Positions 35,514-44,454 of a stretch of 64,000 bases of DNA are shown here, piece after piece (position 1 is the stretch's first letter; each line of letters starts with the position of its first letter). The notes beneath the pieces were generated by a model, which had not been told where the DNA came from, searched no databases, and saw only the letters and a program-made list of their open reading frames with translations. The DNA comes from Gracilimonas sediminicola. GTDB lineage: Bacteria > Bacteroidota > Rhodothermia > Balneolales > Balneolaceae. A program made the translations under genes and the position numbers. Location of the stretch: the NCBI RefSeq assembly GCF_024320785.1, contig NZ_JANDBC010000002.1, forward strand, positions 1 through 64,000. The letters are read 5' to 3'.

Positions 35514-36557
35514 TTACTCAACTATCTCTTCTTCGTCCATCTTACGTGTAGAAATCTGGCCGTCTTCTTCCAGTTCTTTTATTTTCTTGATGATACGCTG
35601 CTGGGCTTCTTTCACATCTTTCAATGCTACCGGACCAAGGGCATCCATATCTTCACGCAGCATATCGGCCGCCCGGTTCGACATGTTTTTGAGGAACTTG
35701 TTTGCCAGTGCTTCTTCCACTCCTTTGAGTCCCATAACCATGTCGGCTTTTTCCATCTCGTTGATGATAAGCTGAACGGTGCGATCGTCGAAGTGCAGAA
35801 TATCTTCGAATAGGAACATTTGCTCTTTGATATCGCTGGCCATTTGTTCATCCCTTTCACCGATGGTATCCAGTACATGGCGCTCAACGGTAATATCAGA
35901 TCCGTTAAGGATTTGGGCCACGATATTGGTTCCGCTTTTCACGCGGTCGCCAAGGGTATCCATGCCACCCATATGTTCTTTGATTACTTCCTCAATTTCC
36001 TCGATTACCTCGCTTGAAATTTTATCCATACTTGCCAGGCGATACACAATATCTGCCTGCAGTTCTTTGTCGAGATATCCAAGTATTTCGGCCGATTTCT
36101 CCACCTGTAGCTGGGAGAAAATAAGTGCGGCAACCTGAGGGTGTTCATTCTGAATGAAGGAGGCAATTTGAGTGATTTTGGTCTGTTGAAATTCATCAAA
36201 TACCGTACTGCCACTTTGTGCCTTAAGCCGCTTCAGCATCTTCTCTGAATTGGCACTGTCTCCCAATTGGGCAAGCAGATCTTCGGCGGCATCCACACCA
36301 CCATTCAGCATGTATTGCTTCACTTCCATCAGGGCGTAATACTCCTTTAAAACACCATCCACGACTTCTGATTTCACATCTTTAATCTTAGCGATCTCAA
36401 GAGTAATTTTTTCGATCTCGCTCTCGCTCAGTGATTTCATCATCGTTGCTGCCGTGCGAGTACCAATACTCATGATAAACACAGCTGCTTTTTGCGGACC
36501 GCTTAAGTCCGAAATATCATTAAATACACCCGGTTTACTTTTTGTAGTAGCTGCCAT
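35514..36557 (-). CDS. fliG: FliG, rotor torque-generating protein
   Basis: 347 residues. It has the three FliG domains: the N-terminal FliF-binding part, the middle domain with EHPQ at 138-141, and the C-terminal torque domain (LHFDDRTVQLIINEMEKADMVMGLKG, then NMSNRAADMLREDMDALGPVALKDVKEAQQRI), with charged residues facing MotA. Five bases separate it from fliH. Confidence 0.98.
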   Translation of the reverse strand: MAATTKSKPGVFNDISDLSGPQKAAVFIMSIGTRTAATMMKSLSESEIEKITLEIAKIKDVKSEVVDGVLKEYYALMEVKQYMLNGGVDAAEDLLAQLGDSANSEKMLKRLKAQSGSTVFDEFQQTKITQIASFIQNEHPQVAALIFSQLQVEKSAEILGYLDKELQADIVYRLASMDKISSEVIEEIEEVIKEHMGGMDTLGDRVKSGTNIVAQILNGSDITVERHVLDTIGERDEQMASDIKEQMFLFEDILHFDDRTVQLIINEMEKADMVMGLKGVEEALANKFLKNMSNRAADMLREDMDALGPVALKDVKEAQQRIIKKIKELEEDGQISTRKMDEEEIVE

Positions 36558-36567
36558 TTTTCCTCTG

Positions 36568-38208
36568 TTAATTATCTTCTGATGCTATCATTGCTCTCAT
36601 TACCTGGGCGGCTTCTGCCGGCTTCAACTCAACGAAATTCACGATTTCGTCTTTGTTGTATTTCTTCTCAGGTAACTTCTTCGTTTGGTTTTCACCTTCT
36701 TCACCTTCGGCTCCCTCTGCTCCTTCAAGCTGGTTAGCAGCCGAGCTTTCTCCCGGTAATGAGTTTTGTTTTTCACCGCCTTCCAGCTGATCGCCCGCTT
36801 CAAATTTGCTTACCATATTGAGTTCATCCACTCCTGATTTTTTCTTGATGCTGTTGATCAGCAGAATTACAACCACAAAGGTGATCCCGATGAGAGACCA
36901 TCGTAAAATGTTGTTGGTGAAGGTAGGCTGGCCTGTAAAAAAGTCGCCGTTGTCGATCGGATGCTTATCAAAGAACTCAACCTGTTTCACCGTCAATTGA
37001 TCTCCGCGATTGTCCTGAATACCCAGGGCTACTTTCACAACTTCCTTAAATTCTTCCACTTCCTGCTCAGAGTATGGCTCACTTACCAGCGTTTGCTCTC
37101 CCTCTTCGCCTTCTTCAAACCGCTGCTTGTAATTCAGCAGCACCGAAGCCGACACCATCTTTAACTCACCCTGAGTTTTCTCAAAAACTTCCCGGGTACG
37201 ATTTACCTCGTAATTTCTGGTTTGAACCGTTGACCCGTTGTTATTACTGGCAACCACCACCGATCCGGTCTGGTTGTTGTTGGTCACATTCCCGGCAACC
37301 GGCTCCATGACCTCATCATTATTGGTTTGTTCTCTTTTTTCTTCTGAAATAACGGTTCGGCTGTCGGGGTCAATTAAATCCGACTCCCGTACAATCCGAT
37401 CAAAATCATGTTCTACTGAAACCCGGAGAATACTGTTACCGGCTCCAAGAACTCTGTCCAGCATCGACTGTCCGCGCTCGGTCAGATAGGCTTCCGTTTT
37501 TTGGCGAAGCTGCATTTGGGATGATCCGAAAGCGAGTTCTGATTCATAATCAATTTCATCAGTCAGCCTGTTTCCGGCCTGATCCAAAACGGTAACATTA
37601 GCCGACTCCAGCCCTTCAACACTACCGGCAATCAGGGATGTTATCCCTTCAATTTGTTCTTTTTTGAGGGCCTGCCCCTTTTTCAGGTTCAGGATTACTG
37701 ATGCCGAGGCCTCTACTGATACTTCTTCAAAAGGAGAACGCTCAGGCAGCACCAAATGGATGCGGGAAAACTCAACCTGCTCCAGGCTGTTGATAGAACG
37801 AGCCAATTCCCCTTCAAGAGCCCGCTTTTTATTTACCTGCTGCATAAAGTCGGTCATACCGAGAGCATTGGTATCAAAAAGCTCGTAGCCTTTTACGTCC
37901 GAGAAGCTTCCACCCATCGGGGCCAGCTCCAGCCGTAGTTCGTGAACCTTATCGCTGGGTACATAAATAGCGCGGCCGCTTTCCTGCAGCTCGTAATTGA
38001 CTCCGCGATTATTCAGTTCGGTTACAATTTCCTGGGCTACCTCAGGCTGAAGTGATCCAAACAGGAGCACATTTTCCTCCTGTTGCGACCAGTAGAACAC
38101 ACCCCCGATAATGGTGAGCACCACCAGCATCAGCACCACAAACATGGCACGCTGGGCATTGCTCAGCGGACCAAAAAACTCCTGAAAACTTTCTACATAC
38201 TTATTCAT
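36568..38208 (-). CDS. fliF: FliF, MS-ring protein
   Basis: 546 residues. Two membrane helices (about 21-42 and 440-460) flank the periplasmic ring-building domains, including SNVTVLDQAGNRLTDE and RQKTEAYLTERGQSMLDRVLGAGNSILRVSVEHDF. The C-terminus NFVELKPAEAAQVMRAMIASEDN is the FliG-binding tail. It is the base on which the basal body assembles. Confidence 0.98.
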   Translation of the reverse strand: MNKYVESFQEFFGPLSNAQRAMFVVLMLVVLTIIGGVFYWSQQEENVLLFGSLQPEVAQEIVTELNNRGVNYELQESGRAIYVPSDKVHELRLELAPMGGSFSDVKGYELFDTNALGMTDFMQQVNKKRALEGELARSINSLEQVEFSRIHLVLPERSPFEEVSVEASASVILNLKKGQALKKEQIEGITSLIAGSVEGLESANVTVLDQAGNRLTDEIDYESELAFGSSQMQLRQKTEAYLTERGQSMLDRVLGAGNSILRVSVEHDFDRIVRESDLIDPDSRTVISEEKREQTNNDEVMEPVAGNVTNNNQTGSVVVASNNNGSTVQTRNYEVNRTREVFEKTQGELKMVSASVLLNYKQRFEEGEEGEQTLVSEPYSEQEVEEFKEVVKVALGIQDNRGDQLTVKQVEFFDKHPIDNGDFFTGQPTFTNNILRWSLIGITFVVVILLINSIKKKSGVDELNMVSKFEAGDQLEGGEKQNSLPGESSAANQLEGAEGAEGEEGENQTKKLPEKKYNKDEIVNFVELKPAEAAQVMRAMIASEDN

Positions 38209-38220
38209 TTAGTGCTGTCC

Positions 38221-38535
38221 TTATATTTGCATTCTGCTTATTTCATTGTAGGTCTCAATGGCTTTGTTGCGCACTTCAACCATCATCTGGAAGCTGAGCT
38301 GAGCACGCTGCATTGAGATCATCACGTCCGCAACGTTGTCGGTTTTACCGGACACGTAATCCTGCATCTTTGATTCAGAAGTTTTCATCGTTGTATCTAC
38401 CCCGTTGATCGCATTAGAAAGCATATCGGCAAAGGAATCTTTTTCAACATCATCTACCGCGATCTCATAATGCTTCGGGGTAATTTCAATATCCTTGGGT
38501 AACTGTAATCCGTTTAATTGTACTGGGCTTTGCAT
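38221..38535 (-). CDS. fliE: FliE, MS-ring/rod junction protein
   Basis: 104 residues with the FliE signature DSFADMLSNAINGVDTTMKTSESKMQDYVSGKTDNVADVMISMQRAQLSFQMMVEVRNKAIETYNEISRMQI. It links the MS ring to FlgB. It lies 12 bp before fliF. Confidence 0.97.
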   Translation of the reverse strand: MQSPVQLNGLQLPKDIEITPKHYEIAVDDVEKDSFADMLSNAINGVDTTMKTSESKMQDYVSGKTDNVADVMISMQRAQLSFQMMVEVRNKAIETYNEISRMQI

Positions 38536-38561
38536 GGCTTTTTCTTACCTGTTTCCTTCTT

Positions 38562-38795
38562 TTAAATTCGGGTGTCTATATTTCTTCCGCGCGACAACTC
38601 ATGCTGATTCACTTTTCCATCCACCGAATAAATATTCATCGCTGCTTTTTTCTCTGCGGTAAATTTCTGGTTGATCAGAGAAGATTCATCCTGGGTTAGC
38701 TTGGGTAAATCTTGAGAGCCGGCTGCACTTCTAAGGGCTGTGTTTCGGCTTACTTGTCCGGCTTGTTGGGTATAGATTGAATTAATACTGTTCAT
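38562..38795 (-). CDS. Small hypothetical protein inside the flgB-fliE block
   Basis: 77 residues, not recognised. The first half is Ser/Gln rich and polar; the C-terminal part (MNIYSVDGKVNQHELSRGRNIDTRI) looks ordered. No signal peptide or membrane segment. It sits between flgC (4 bp) and fliE (26 bp), where standard operons have nothing, so it is probably a small cytoplasmic or exported basal-body factor. Tight spacing supports it being real. Confidence 0.7.
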   Translation of the reverse strand: MNSINSIYTQQAGQVSRNTALRSAAGSQDLPKLTQDESSLINQKFTAEKKAAMNIYSVDGKVNQHELSRGRNIDTRI

Positions 38796-38799
38796 GGTA

Positions 38800-39300
38800 T
38801 CAGATCTCCAGTGATCGTTTAATAATTTCTTTTTCAGCTTCGATGCTGCTCAGATTGGCTTCATACAGACGATTGGCACTCACCATCTCCGTCATTTCGC
38901 GCACCATATCGATGTCCGGATATTTTACCATTCCGTTTTTATCGGCATCTGGGTGGTTGGGATCATACTCGTAGCGGAATTTATTCTGTTCGCTTACATG
39001 AAAGTCAGGCCCCAGCCCGGTTGCTTTCTCACCGTTAGGAGTATTTCCAACACCGGTAGCCATGTGCTTTGGGTTGGTTCTTGTGAGTGAAGAAACACTC
39101 TCGGAAAGGACCTGTAGAAATTTTTGTTGGTCCGGAGCTAAAGATTGTACCCGTTTTGGCCGATAAACATTCTCGGAGCCTGCGGGTGCCGAAGTTTGAG
39201 CATTAGCAATATTTTGCGATGCAACGGAAATCCGCTCGCGTTGTAAGGCCAGGCCCTGAGCGGCAGTTTGAAATGTTGATGATAATCTATCTGGGAGCAT
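38800..39300 (-). CDS. flgC: FlgC, proximal rod protein
   Basis: 166 residues. Rod motif ERISVASQNIANAQTSAPAGSENVYRPKRV at the N-terminus and PDIDMVREMTEMVSANRLYEANLSSIEAEKEIIKRSLEI at the C-terminus, both characteristic of FlgC. 11 bp after flgB. Confidence 0.97.
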   Translation of the reverse strand: MLPDRLSSTFQTAAQGLALQRERISVASQNIANAQTSAPAGSENVYRPKRVQSLAPDQQKFLQVLSESVSSLTRTNPKHMATGVGNTPNGEKATGLGPDFHVSEQNKFRYEYDPNHPDADKNGMVKYPDIDMVREMTEMVSANRLYEANLSSIEAEKEIIKRSLEI

Positions 39301-39311
39301 CTGAATGGGTT

Positions 39312-39656
39312 TTATCGGTTAATGCCTGTAATTCCTGATTTAAGAAGACTGAAGTGATGCCGAAGCGAGCGGGTAACCATTTGCACCCGAATTTGTGTAT
39401 CGGCCATCTCTATCATCTCATCTTCCAGAACCACACTTTCTTCTGTCTGCACAATGGAAGGCGATACCGCTTTCATGCCGCTGATGCCTTCATCCAGCTG
39501 TGCCTGCTGAAGTTCTTCCTCAAAAAGCACTTCATGCCTTTTATAATTAGGCGTATCGGCATTAGCGATGTTTGAAGCCGTCACTTTTTGGCGAAGTGAA
39601 TAGGTATCCATCGCCCTGGCTAACATTTGACTATGATTACTATCGATAAAGTTCAT
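39312..39656 (-). CDS. flgB: FlgB, proximal rod protein
   Basis: 114 residues from ATG 39656, with the rod motif LRQKVTASNIANADTPNYKRHEV and a C-terminal EDEMIEMADTQIRVQMVTRSLRHHFSLLKSGI. The frame stays open to a TTG at 39776, adding 40 residues unlike any FlgB; ATG 39656 gives the family's usual start and length. First gene of the large basal-body operon. Confidence 0.92.
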   Translation of the reverse strand: MNFIDSNHSQMLARAMDTYSLRQKVTASNIANADTPNYKRHEVLFEEELQQAQLDEGISGMKAVSPSIVQTEESVVLEDEMIEMADTQIRVQMVTRSLRHHFSLLKSGITGINR

Positions 39657-39827
39657 TGAAATTTTGCTTTGGTTTTGAGTCACTCGCACGGGTAATTGCA
39701 ATTGCTGTGCCAGCTCACCTAAACCTCTCTCAAATACCTGATATCCATTTTTTTGGGGAACAATCCGAAAAGACAAGAGTAGAATTGACCGCTTCTTGGC
39801 AAATTTTTCCGTCTTTCCGAATTCATT

Positions 39828-39853
39828 TAAGGTGTAAGGGGGATCGCTGATAA
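39828..39853 (+). promoter_or_regulatory. Sigma-28-type promoter candidate for histidine kinase
   Basis: TAAG-N14-GCTGATAA, one base from GCCGATAA, 40 bp before the kinase ATG. Same spacing as the other sites in the window. Confidence 0.5.
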
Positions 39854-39892
39854 CCGGTTAAACAACCCGAACAGAATTAAAGCAGAACAACA

Positions 39893-40933
39893 ATGATGAC
39901 TTTACGGCAAGAAATTTGTACACCAGATTTGGCAGTTAAACCCGTTAATGCATTTAAGCAGATTGATGGTTACCATTACATAACTTCGGAGCATACATTA
40001 ATGCAGATCATAAAAGACCTATTTAACGGGTATCCAGAGCCCCTTTTGGTTTTACATCACAATAACCGGAAAATCTGCTATGCCAGCCATCCTTCTGCTG
40101 CTATTGACGATCTGTTAGGGCAAAATTTTGATGAAGCCGTTACTGTAATTGACGCGAACATATCCGGCGAACCGGTTGCCTGCTTAAAAAATCAATGGCT
40201 GGGCTTTGATGAACGTGCATTTACATGGGAAGACGAAGAATACACCCTCATTGTTTTTAAGCAACGAAATGAAATACCGGATGAGGAAACCTTAGCCTCT
40301 TGGAGAAATATGATTGCTGTCATGCTTCACCGGTTCCGCTCCCCGCTTACCGGTATATCCGGCTATGTTGATATGCTTAGTGAATACAGCGATGACGAAC
40401 AGCAGGAGAAATATTTCGCCCTGATTGACAAGGGTATCAACAACCTGTATGATATGATGGATGAACTGGAAATACTTTATACCATCGACCCTAATGTGAT
40501 TGAAGATGAAGATGAATCCACCTCCCTGAAAGCTGGAAAATTAATTAAAAGCACGCTGCTTGACTACCCGGCAGACGTTCAGCAACGTATCGATATACAA
40601 TCCATTGATTCGGACTTTGAACTCAAAGGAAATCCTTCCAGCCTCAAAAACATTATTGAGCTTTTAGTTCAAAACGGTCTTCAGCATGGAGCGGATCACA
40701 CGGTTACTGTTTCTGTACCCTCCGAAAGGCTGATCCAGATTTCAAATCCCGGTCCTGCTATTCCCAAGGCTATCGCTGATAATATATTCAGCCCTTTTGT
40801 AACTGATAAAGCCAATGGATTGGGTATTGGGTTGACCCTGGCCTTGCTATACGCCCGGCAGCTTGGTGGAACTATTTTCTTGTCCAATAATGATGATGAA
40901 GAGATTACCTTCAGCCTTTGTCTGCCTGAATAG
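39893..40933 (+). CDS. Cytoplasmic sensor histidine kinase next to flgB
   Basis: 346 residues. The N-terminal ~140 residues look PAS-like (PLLVLHHNNRKICYASHPSAAIDDLLGQNF). The H-box is MLHRFRSPLTGISGYVDML near residue 145, the N-box ELLVQNGLQHG, and G-box NGLGIGLTLALLYARQLGG. No membrane segment. It is divergent from flgB and has a sigma-28-like promoter, so it likely signals within the motility regulon; its partner regulator is not adjacent. Confidence 0.85.
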   Translation: MMTLRQEICTPDLAVKPVNAFKQIDGYHYITSEHTLMQIIKDLFNGYPEPLLVLHHNNRKICYASHPSAAIDDLLGQNFDEAVTVIDANISGEPVACLKNQWLGFDERAFTWEDEEYTLIVFKQRNEIPDEETLASWRNMIAVMLHRFRSPLTGISGYVDMLSEYSDDEQQEKYFALIDKGINNLYDMMDELEILYTIDPNVIEDEDESTSLKAGKLIKSTLLDYPADVQQRIDIQSIDSDFELKGNPSSLKNIIELLVQNGLQHGADHTVTVSVPSERLIQISNPGPAIPKAIADNIFSPFVTDKANGLGIGLTLALLYARQLGGTIFLSNNDDEEITFSLCLPE

Positions 40934-41022
40934 CTGAGACAAAGGGGCCGTCATTCAACTACTCAGCTCCGTTCCGGCTAACAGTAATAAGTCACTATTT
41001 ACTTCCTATAGCTTCTAAAAAT

Positions 41023-41049
41023 TAATGTTTTCTCGAATTCAACCGATAA
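41023..41049 (+). promoter_or_regulatory. Sigma-28 promoter, best match in the window
   Basis: TAATGTTT (41023-41030), 11-bp spacer, ACCGATAA (41042-41049): 14 of 16 positions match the TAAAGTTT-N11-GCCGATAA consensus. It lies 61 bp before the ATG of the PAS/MCP-like gene. Confidence 0.75.
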
Positions 41050-41110
41050 AACAAAAGGGAAAGTAGATACCATACTGATCTGAATACATTTAACAAAGGA
41101 AGCTATCCAT

Positions 41111-42505
41111 ATGTTGACTGAAGAATTGACGACTGATAAGATTAAAGACCTCAAAAAACCGGTTCCTGTAAACCAGGAAAGCCCGTTTACTTTTGAGGAG
41201 TTGTTCTTATCCGTCACCGACACTAAATCTCAAATTACTTACGCCAACGAGGTCTTTGTCAATGTAAGTAAATACAGTCAGCAAGAGTTAGTAGGACAGT
41301 TACATAACATTGACCGGCACCCTGATATGCCCCGGGCAGTCTTTCATATTTTCTGGGAGTATCTGAATGCAGGAAAACCCATCGCTGCCTATTTTAAGAA
41401 TTTGGCCGGGGATGGATCTTTCTACTGGGTTTTTGCATTAACTTTCCCATGCAAAGGTGGTTTCTTATCCATCCGTTTAAGACCGGGGAGTGAGCTTTTT
41501 AACACCGTTAAAGACTGCTATGCCAAAACCCTGCAATTCGAAAAGCGAAAAGAGCAGCAGTTAGGTGATAAGCAAAAAGCCATGGAAGAGTCCCGGGCTT
41601 TTCTGTTAAATCTGCTCAAGAAAGAAGGGTTTTCAGATTACCGGGAGTTCATGTGGAATGCCCTTCAAAAAGAAATGAGCTACCGTGAAAGCATCCTTAG
41701 TGAAGGAATGTCGGAGGAGAAGAAAAAGACCGAAAAACACATCGTCCCTCCTGTTCTGGTAAAAGTTGAAACGATACTCAGTGAATTGGTACTGGGCCTG
41801 GAGAACCTGCAAAACATTCATAACGCCCTGATCGGGCACTCCGATTACATCCTGAAACTGGCTCGTTCTATCCTATTGCTTTCCCTGAATGCACAGATCA
41901 GTTCTTCCAAGCTGGATCAGGATGATAGGTCGCTATCGGTAGTAGCCGAAAAAATGGGGGAACAATCGGTGGATGGGGAAAAACGGCTTATCAATATGAA
42001 GGAGAATATCCATCATTTAAGCGACCTGATAGCCGAGCTTAATTTCGAGATCATCTCTTCTAAACTTCAGGTTGAGATGACCATTGATTTCTTCAAAGAG
42101 CTGGAAAAACAAAAATTTGAGAAAGAGATATCCCTGATTCAATCTGATGAAGTTATAAATTTGTTGTATGATGCCTTTATGCCGCGCTTAGATGTTATCA
42201 GTAAAGGAATTGGAAAAGTGCCGGCTTATCTTCGTGACCTAATGAACGGAGTGAAGGACATTGAGCGATTTTTATTGGTACTTCGATTTATACATATTAC
42301 CGGAAAGGTGGAAGTTGCCCGTATGAATGACGATGCCAACTCATTTTCAACTACCTTTCAGGATCTGGTGAATGAAATTGAAACGGCCGATTCCCACCTT
42401 GGCGAACTAAATGAAGTGGTAAGCGATAACAAAGACAGCGGACTGATGTACACCGCTTACCAGGAACGCCTTACAAACCTTATTGCAAATATTGACCGCA
42501 GATAA
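41111..42505 (+). CDS. Aer-like PAS protein with degenerate MCP-type signalling hairpin
   Basis: 464 residues. Residues ~30-130 form a PAS domain of the aerotaxis-receptor kind (ITYANEVFVNVSKYSQQELVGQLHNIDRHPDMPRAVF). The rest is long helix. Around 258-280 it reads SLNAQISSSKLDQDDRSLSVVAEKMGEQS, echoing the receptor tip [22 protein letters not shown] but with key residues changed. No membrane segment is visible. A near-consensus sigma-28 promoter places it in the flagellar regulon. It may be a soluble redox/oxygen sensor that no longer couples to CheA in the usual way. Confidence 0.8.
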   Translation: MLTEELTTDKIKDLKKPVPVNQESPFTFEELFLSVTDTKSQITYANEVFVNVSKYSQQELVGQLHNIDRHPDMPRAVFHIFWEYLNAGKPIAAYFKNLAGDGSFYWVFALTFPCKGGFLSIRLRPGSELFNTVKDCYAKTLQFEKRKEQQLGDKQKAMEESRAFLLNLLKKEGFSDYREFMWNALQKEMSYRESILSEGMSEEKKKTEKHIVPPVLVKVETILSELVLGLENLQNIHNALIGHSDYILKLARSILLLSLNAQISSSKLDQDDRSLSVVAEKMGEQSVDGEKRLINMKENIHHLSDLIAELNFEIISSKLQVEMTIDFFKELEKQKFEKEISLIQSDEVINLLYDAFMPRLDVISKGIGKVPAYLRDLMNGVKDIERFLLVLRFIHITGKVEVARMNDDANSFSTTFQDLVNEIETADSHLGELNEVVSDNKDSGLMYTAYQERLTNLIANIDRR

Positions 42506-42538
42506 GCAGCCTCGGCCAATACTGTTAGGGTAACACCC

Positions 42539-42569
42539 AAAAAAGAGGAGTCAATTGGCTCCTCTTTTA
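42539..42569. terminator. Bidirectional terminator between convergent genes
   Basis: AAAAAAGAGGAG...CTCCTCTTTTATTTT: a 6-bp GC-rich stem extended by A/T pairs and flanked by A and T tracts on both sides. It serves the PAS/MCP-like gene (plus) and the PAS kinase (minus). Confidence 0.85.
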
Positions 42570-42601
42570 TTTTGTCTGTTATATAATGTTTAGTTTCTTT
42601 T

Positions 42602-43939
42602 TTAGCTTAAATGAGCCCCGGCCGAACCCTTTATATTCTCTTTCTGAAAACACAGAGTAAAGGTGGTTCCTCCCTCATCAGAAATGTATTGATAGGTTCC
42701 ATTCAACTGTTTTACCAGGGTTCTAAGTAAGGTATTCCCCAGGGTTTTATCCCGGTCAATGTCAAAGTCTTCCGGCAGGCCCGAACCGTTATCCGCTATA
42801 GAGATATATACTGTTTGTTCCTGGTTATATAGTTGAATGCGAATCTTACCAGACTCCGCTTTAGTAAAGGCATGCTTGTACGCATTGGTAATCACCTCGT
42901 TCATAATTAACGAACAGGGATGTGCCTGATTGATATTCAGCATCACCGATTCCACATCCAGTTTCACATCAATTTTTTGGGTCAGCTCATAGTACATTTT
43001 AGAAATGGAGGTAACTATTTTCTTCAGGTTCTGCCCAAATTCCAGTTGACTAAAGCTCCCCGATTCATACAACAACTCGTGCATGTTTGCCATAGCCTGA
43101 ACACGCCCTACACTGGAGTACAGTTTAGACTGAACGCTCTCGTTGCCTTCGGTAAAGGCTTGTAACTGCATGAGGCCCGAAATAATGGCCAGGTTGTTTT
43201 TAACGCGATGGTGCAGTTCTGACAAGAGAACCGTTTTCTCCTCCACCGCCATCTTCAACTCCTTTTCGGTCTCGCGAAAGGGGGTAATATCCTGCCCAAC
43301 CATAATGAAGCTTGTGATAAAGTCGTACTCATTGCGGACCGGAGTAAGCGTTGCCGAAAACACAAAGGTACCGCATGTCTTCTTATTATTAATCAGCTCC
43401 CCTTTCCATTCTTCACCATTCCCTATTGCCGTTCTTAATTCGGTGTACTGCTGCTGGTAGTCGAGGCTGGATTTGAACATCTCGAGCCCGCAGCCAATTA
43501 CCTCTTCTTCTTTGTACTGTGAGAGTTTTAAAAAACTTGGATTTGCATACTCAATAAACCCCTGCCTGTCGGCAATAAGGATGAGCGCCGGGCTCAATTC
43601 TGCCACTTTACTGAACTTGTAATATGGATTTTTGGCTACGCCCAGCTTTGTAGGGTCACCAAAAGAAGGTTGAAACATATTACTGGAGTGGTTTCTGATC
43701 AGTCGGATTATTTTACTTTGAGAGGGAGCTGAAATTTCTTTTTCGGGTGGCTCCTGTTCATTCTTTTGAATTTTTCGGAGAGGCGTTTTAGCCATATTCT
43801 CCAACTTTGGATCCCCTTCAGCTTTTGGAGAGGAATTTGTTTCCAAATAATTGAGCCGACAACTATTGCCCTCCGGATCAAGCTTCATACCTTTCCGTAA
43901 CTCTTCGGTGAGTTTTTTCTTAGGTGAAGAATTTTTCAT
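42602..43939 (-). CDS. PAS-domain histidine kinase, HisKA_2 type
   Basis: 445 residues. A variable N-terminus is followed by a PAS domain at ~115-235 (LILIADRQGFIEYANPSFLKLSQYKEEEVIG) and the HisKA_2 box LLSELHHRVKNNLAIISGLMQLQAF, then HATPase with NEVITNAYKHAF and IADNGSGLP. Cytoplasmic. GGAG precedes ATG 43939. It is 58 bp after the response regulator gene and probably pairs with it. Confidence 0.92.
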   Translation of the reverse strand: MKNSSPKKKLTEELRKGMKLDPEGNSCRLNYLETNSSPKAEGDPKLENMAKTPLRKIQKNEQEPPEKEISAPSQSKIIRLIRNHSSNMFQPSFGDPTKLGVAKNPYYKFSKVAELSPALILIADRQGFIEYANPSFLKLSQYKEEEVIGCGLEMFKSSLDYQQQYTELRTAIGNGEEWKGELINNKKTCGTFVFSATLTPVRNEYDFITSFIMVGQDITPFRETEKELKMAVEEKTVLLSELHHRVKNNLAIISGLMQLQAFTEGNESVQSKLYSSVGRVQAMANMHELLYESGSFSQLEFGQNLKKIVTSISKMYYELTQKIDVKLDVESVMLNINQAHPCSLIMNEVITNAYKHAFTKAESGKIRIQLYNQEQTVYISIADNGSGLPEDFDIDRDKTLGNTLLRTLVKQLNGTYQYISDEGGTTFTLCFQKENIKGSAGAHLS

Positions 43940-43997
43940 TGTTCATCTCCTCATGGCAGTGTAATTAGTTCTCGGCTTTTTATAAGTGGATGAACCC

Positions 43998-44399
43998 TTA
44001 CCCGGTTTCCCCACTTCTCTTAGTATTAATCATCTCACTGATTTTGTCCTTCAACAGAAGATGGGTCAGTGGCTTATGTACAAAACCCATTCCCTGTCTT
44101 AAAATGGCATCGATTCGGTCTTCGTTATTCTCGGAAGAAACAACGATGGCCGGTATATCTGACATCTCCGGATGATCGCGGGCATAATCCAGCATTTCCA
44201 GTCCGTCCATAATGGGCATGTAGATGTCCACCAACATCATATCTACCTTTTCTTTTTCCAGGATTTCCAGTCCTTCCTTACCATTTTCGGCTTCAAAAAT
44301 TTCGTCTACTTCAACATCCAGATCTGCCGAAAGCACCGTGCTTCTCAGCACCACTCTCATTGCAGCATCATCTTCAACAATCAGTACATTTATCTTCAT
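43998..44399 (-). CDS. CheY-like single-domain response regulator
   Basis: 133 residues of receiver domain only: acidic pocket E9/D10/D11, phospho-acceptor D58 (VDIYMPIMDG), Ser in the switch position (VVSSEN), Lys in VHKP. No output domain. GGAG lies eight bases before ATG. It lies between a tail-anchored hypothetical and the PAS kinase, so it may relay from that kinase or from CheA. Confidence 0.92.
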   Translation of the reverse strand: MKINVLIVEDDAAMRVVLRSTVLSADLDVEVDEIFEAENGKEGLEILEKEKVDMMLVDIYMPIMDGLEMLDYARDHPEMSDIPAIVVSSENNEDRIDAILRQGMGFVHKPLTHLLLKDKISEMINTKRSGETG

Positions 44400-44454
44400 C
44401 CCTACTGCTCCTAATAATTAGATTTGATAAAACCGTCTGTAAATAAATTTCAGC

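Noticed and set aside
39657-39776. 40-residue N-terminal extension of FlgB from TTG 39776
   Set aside because: Sequence unlike FlgB; the ATG at 39656 gives the normal start and size.
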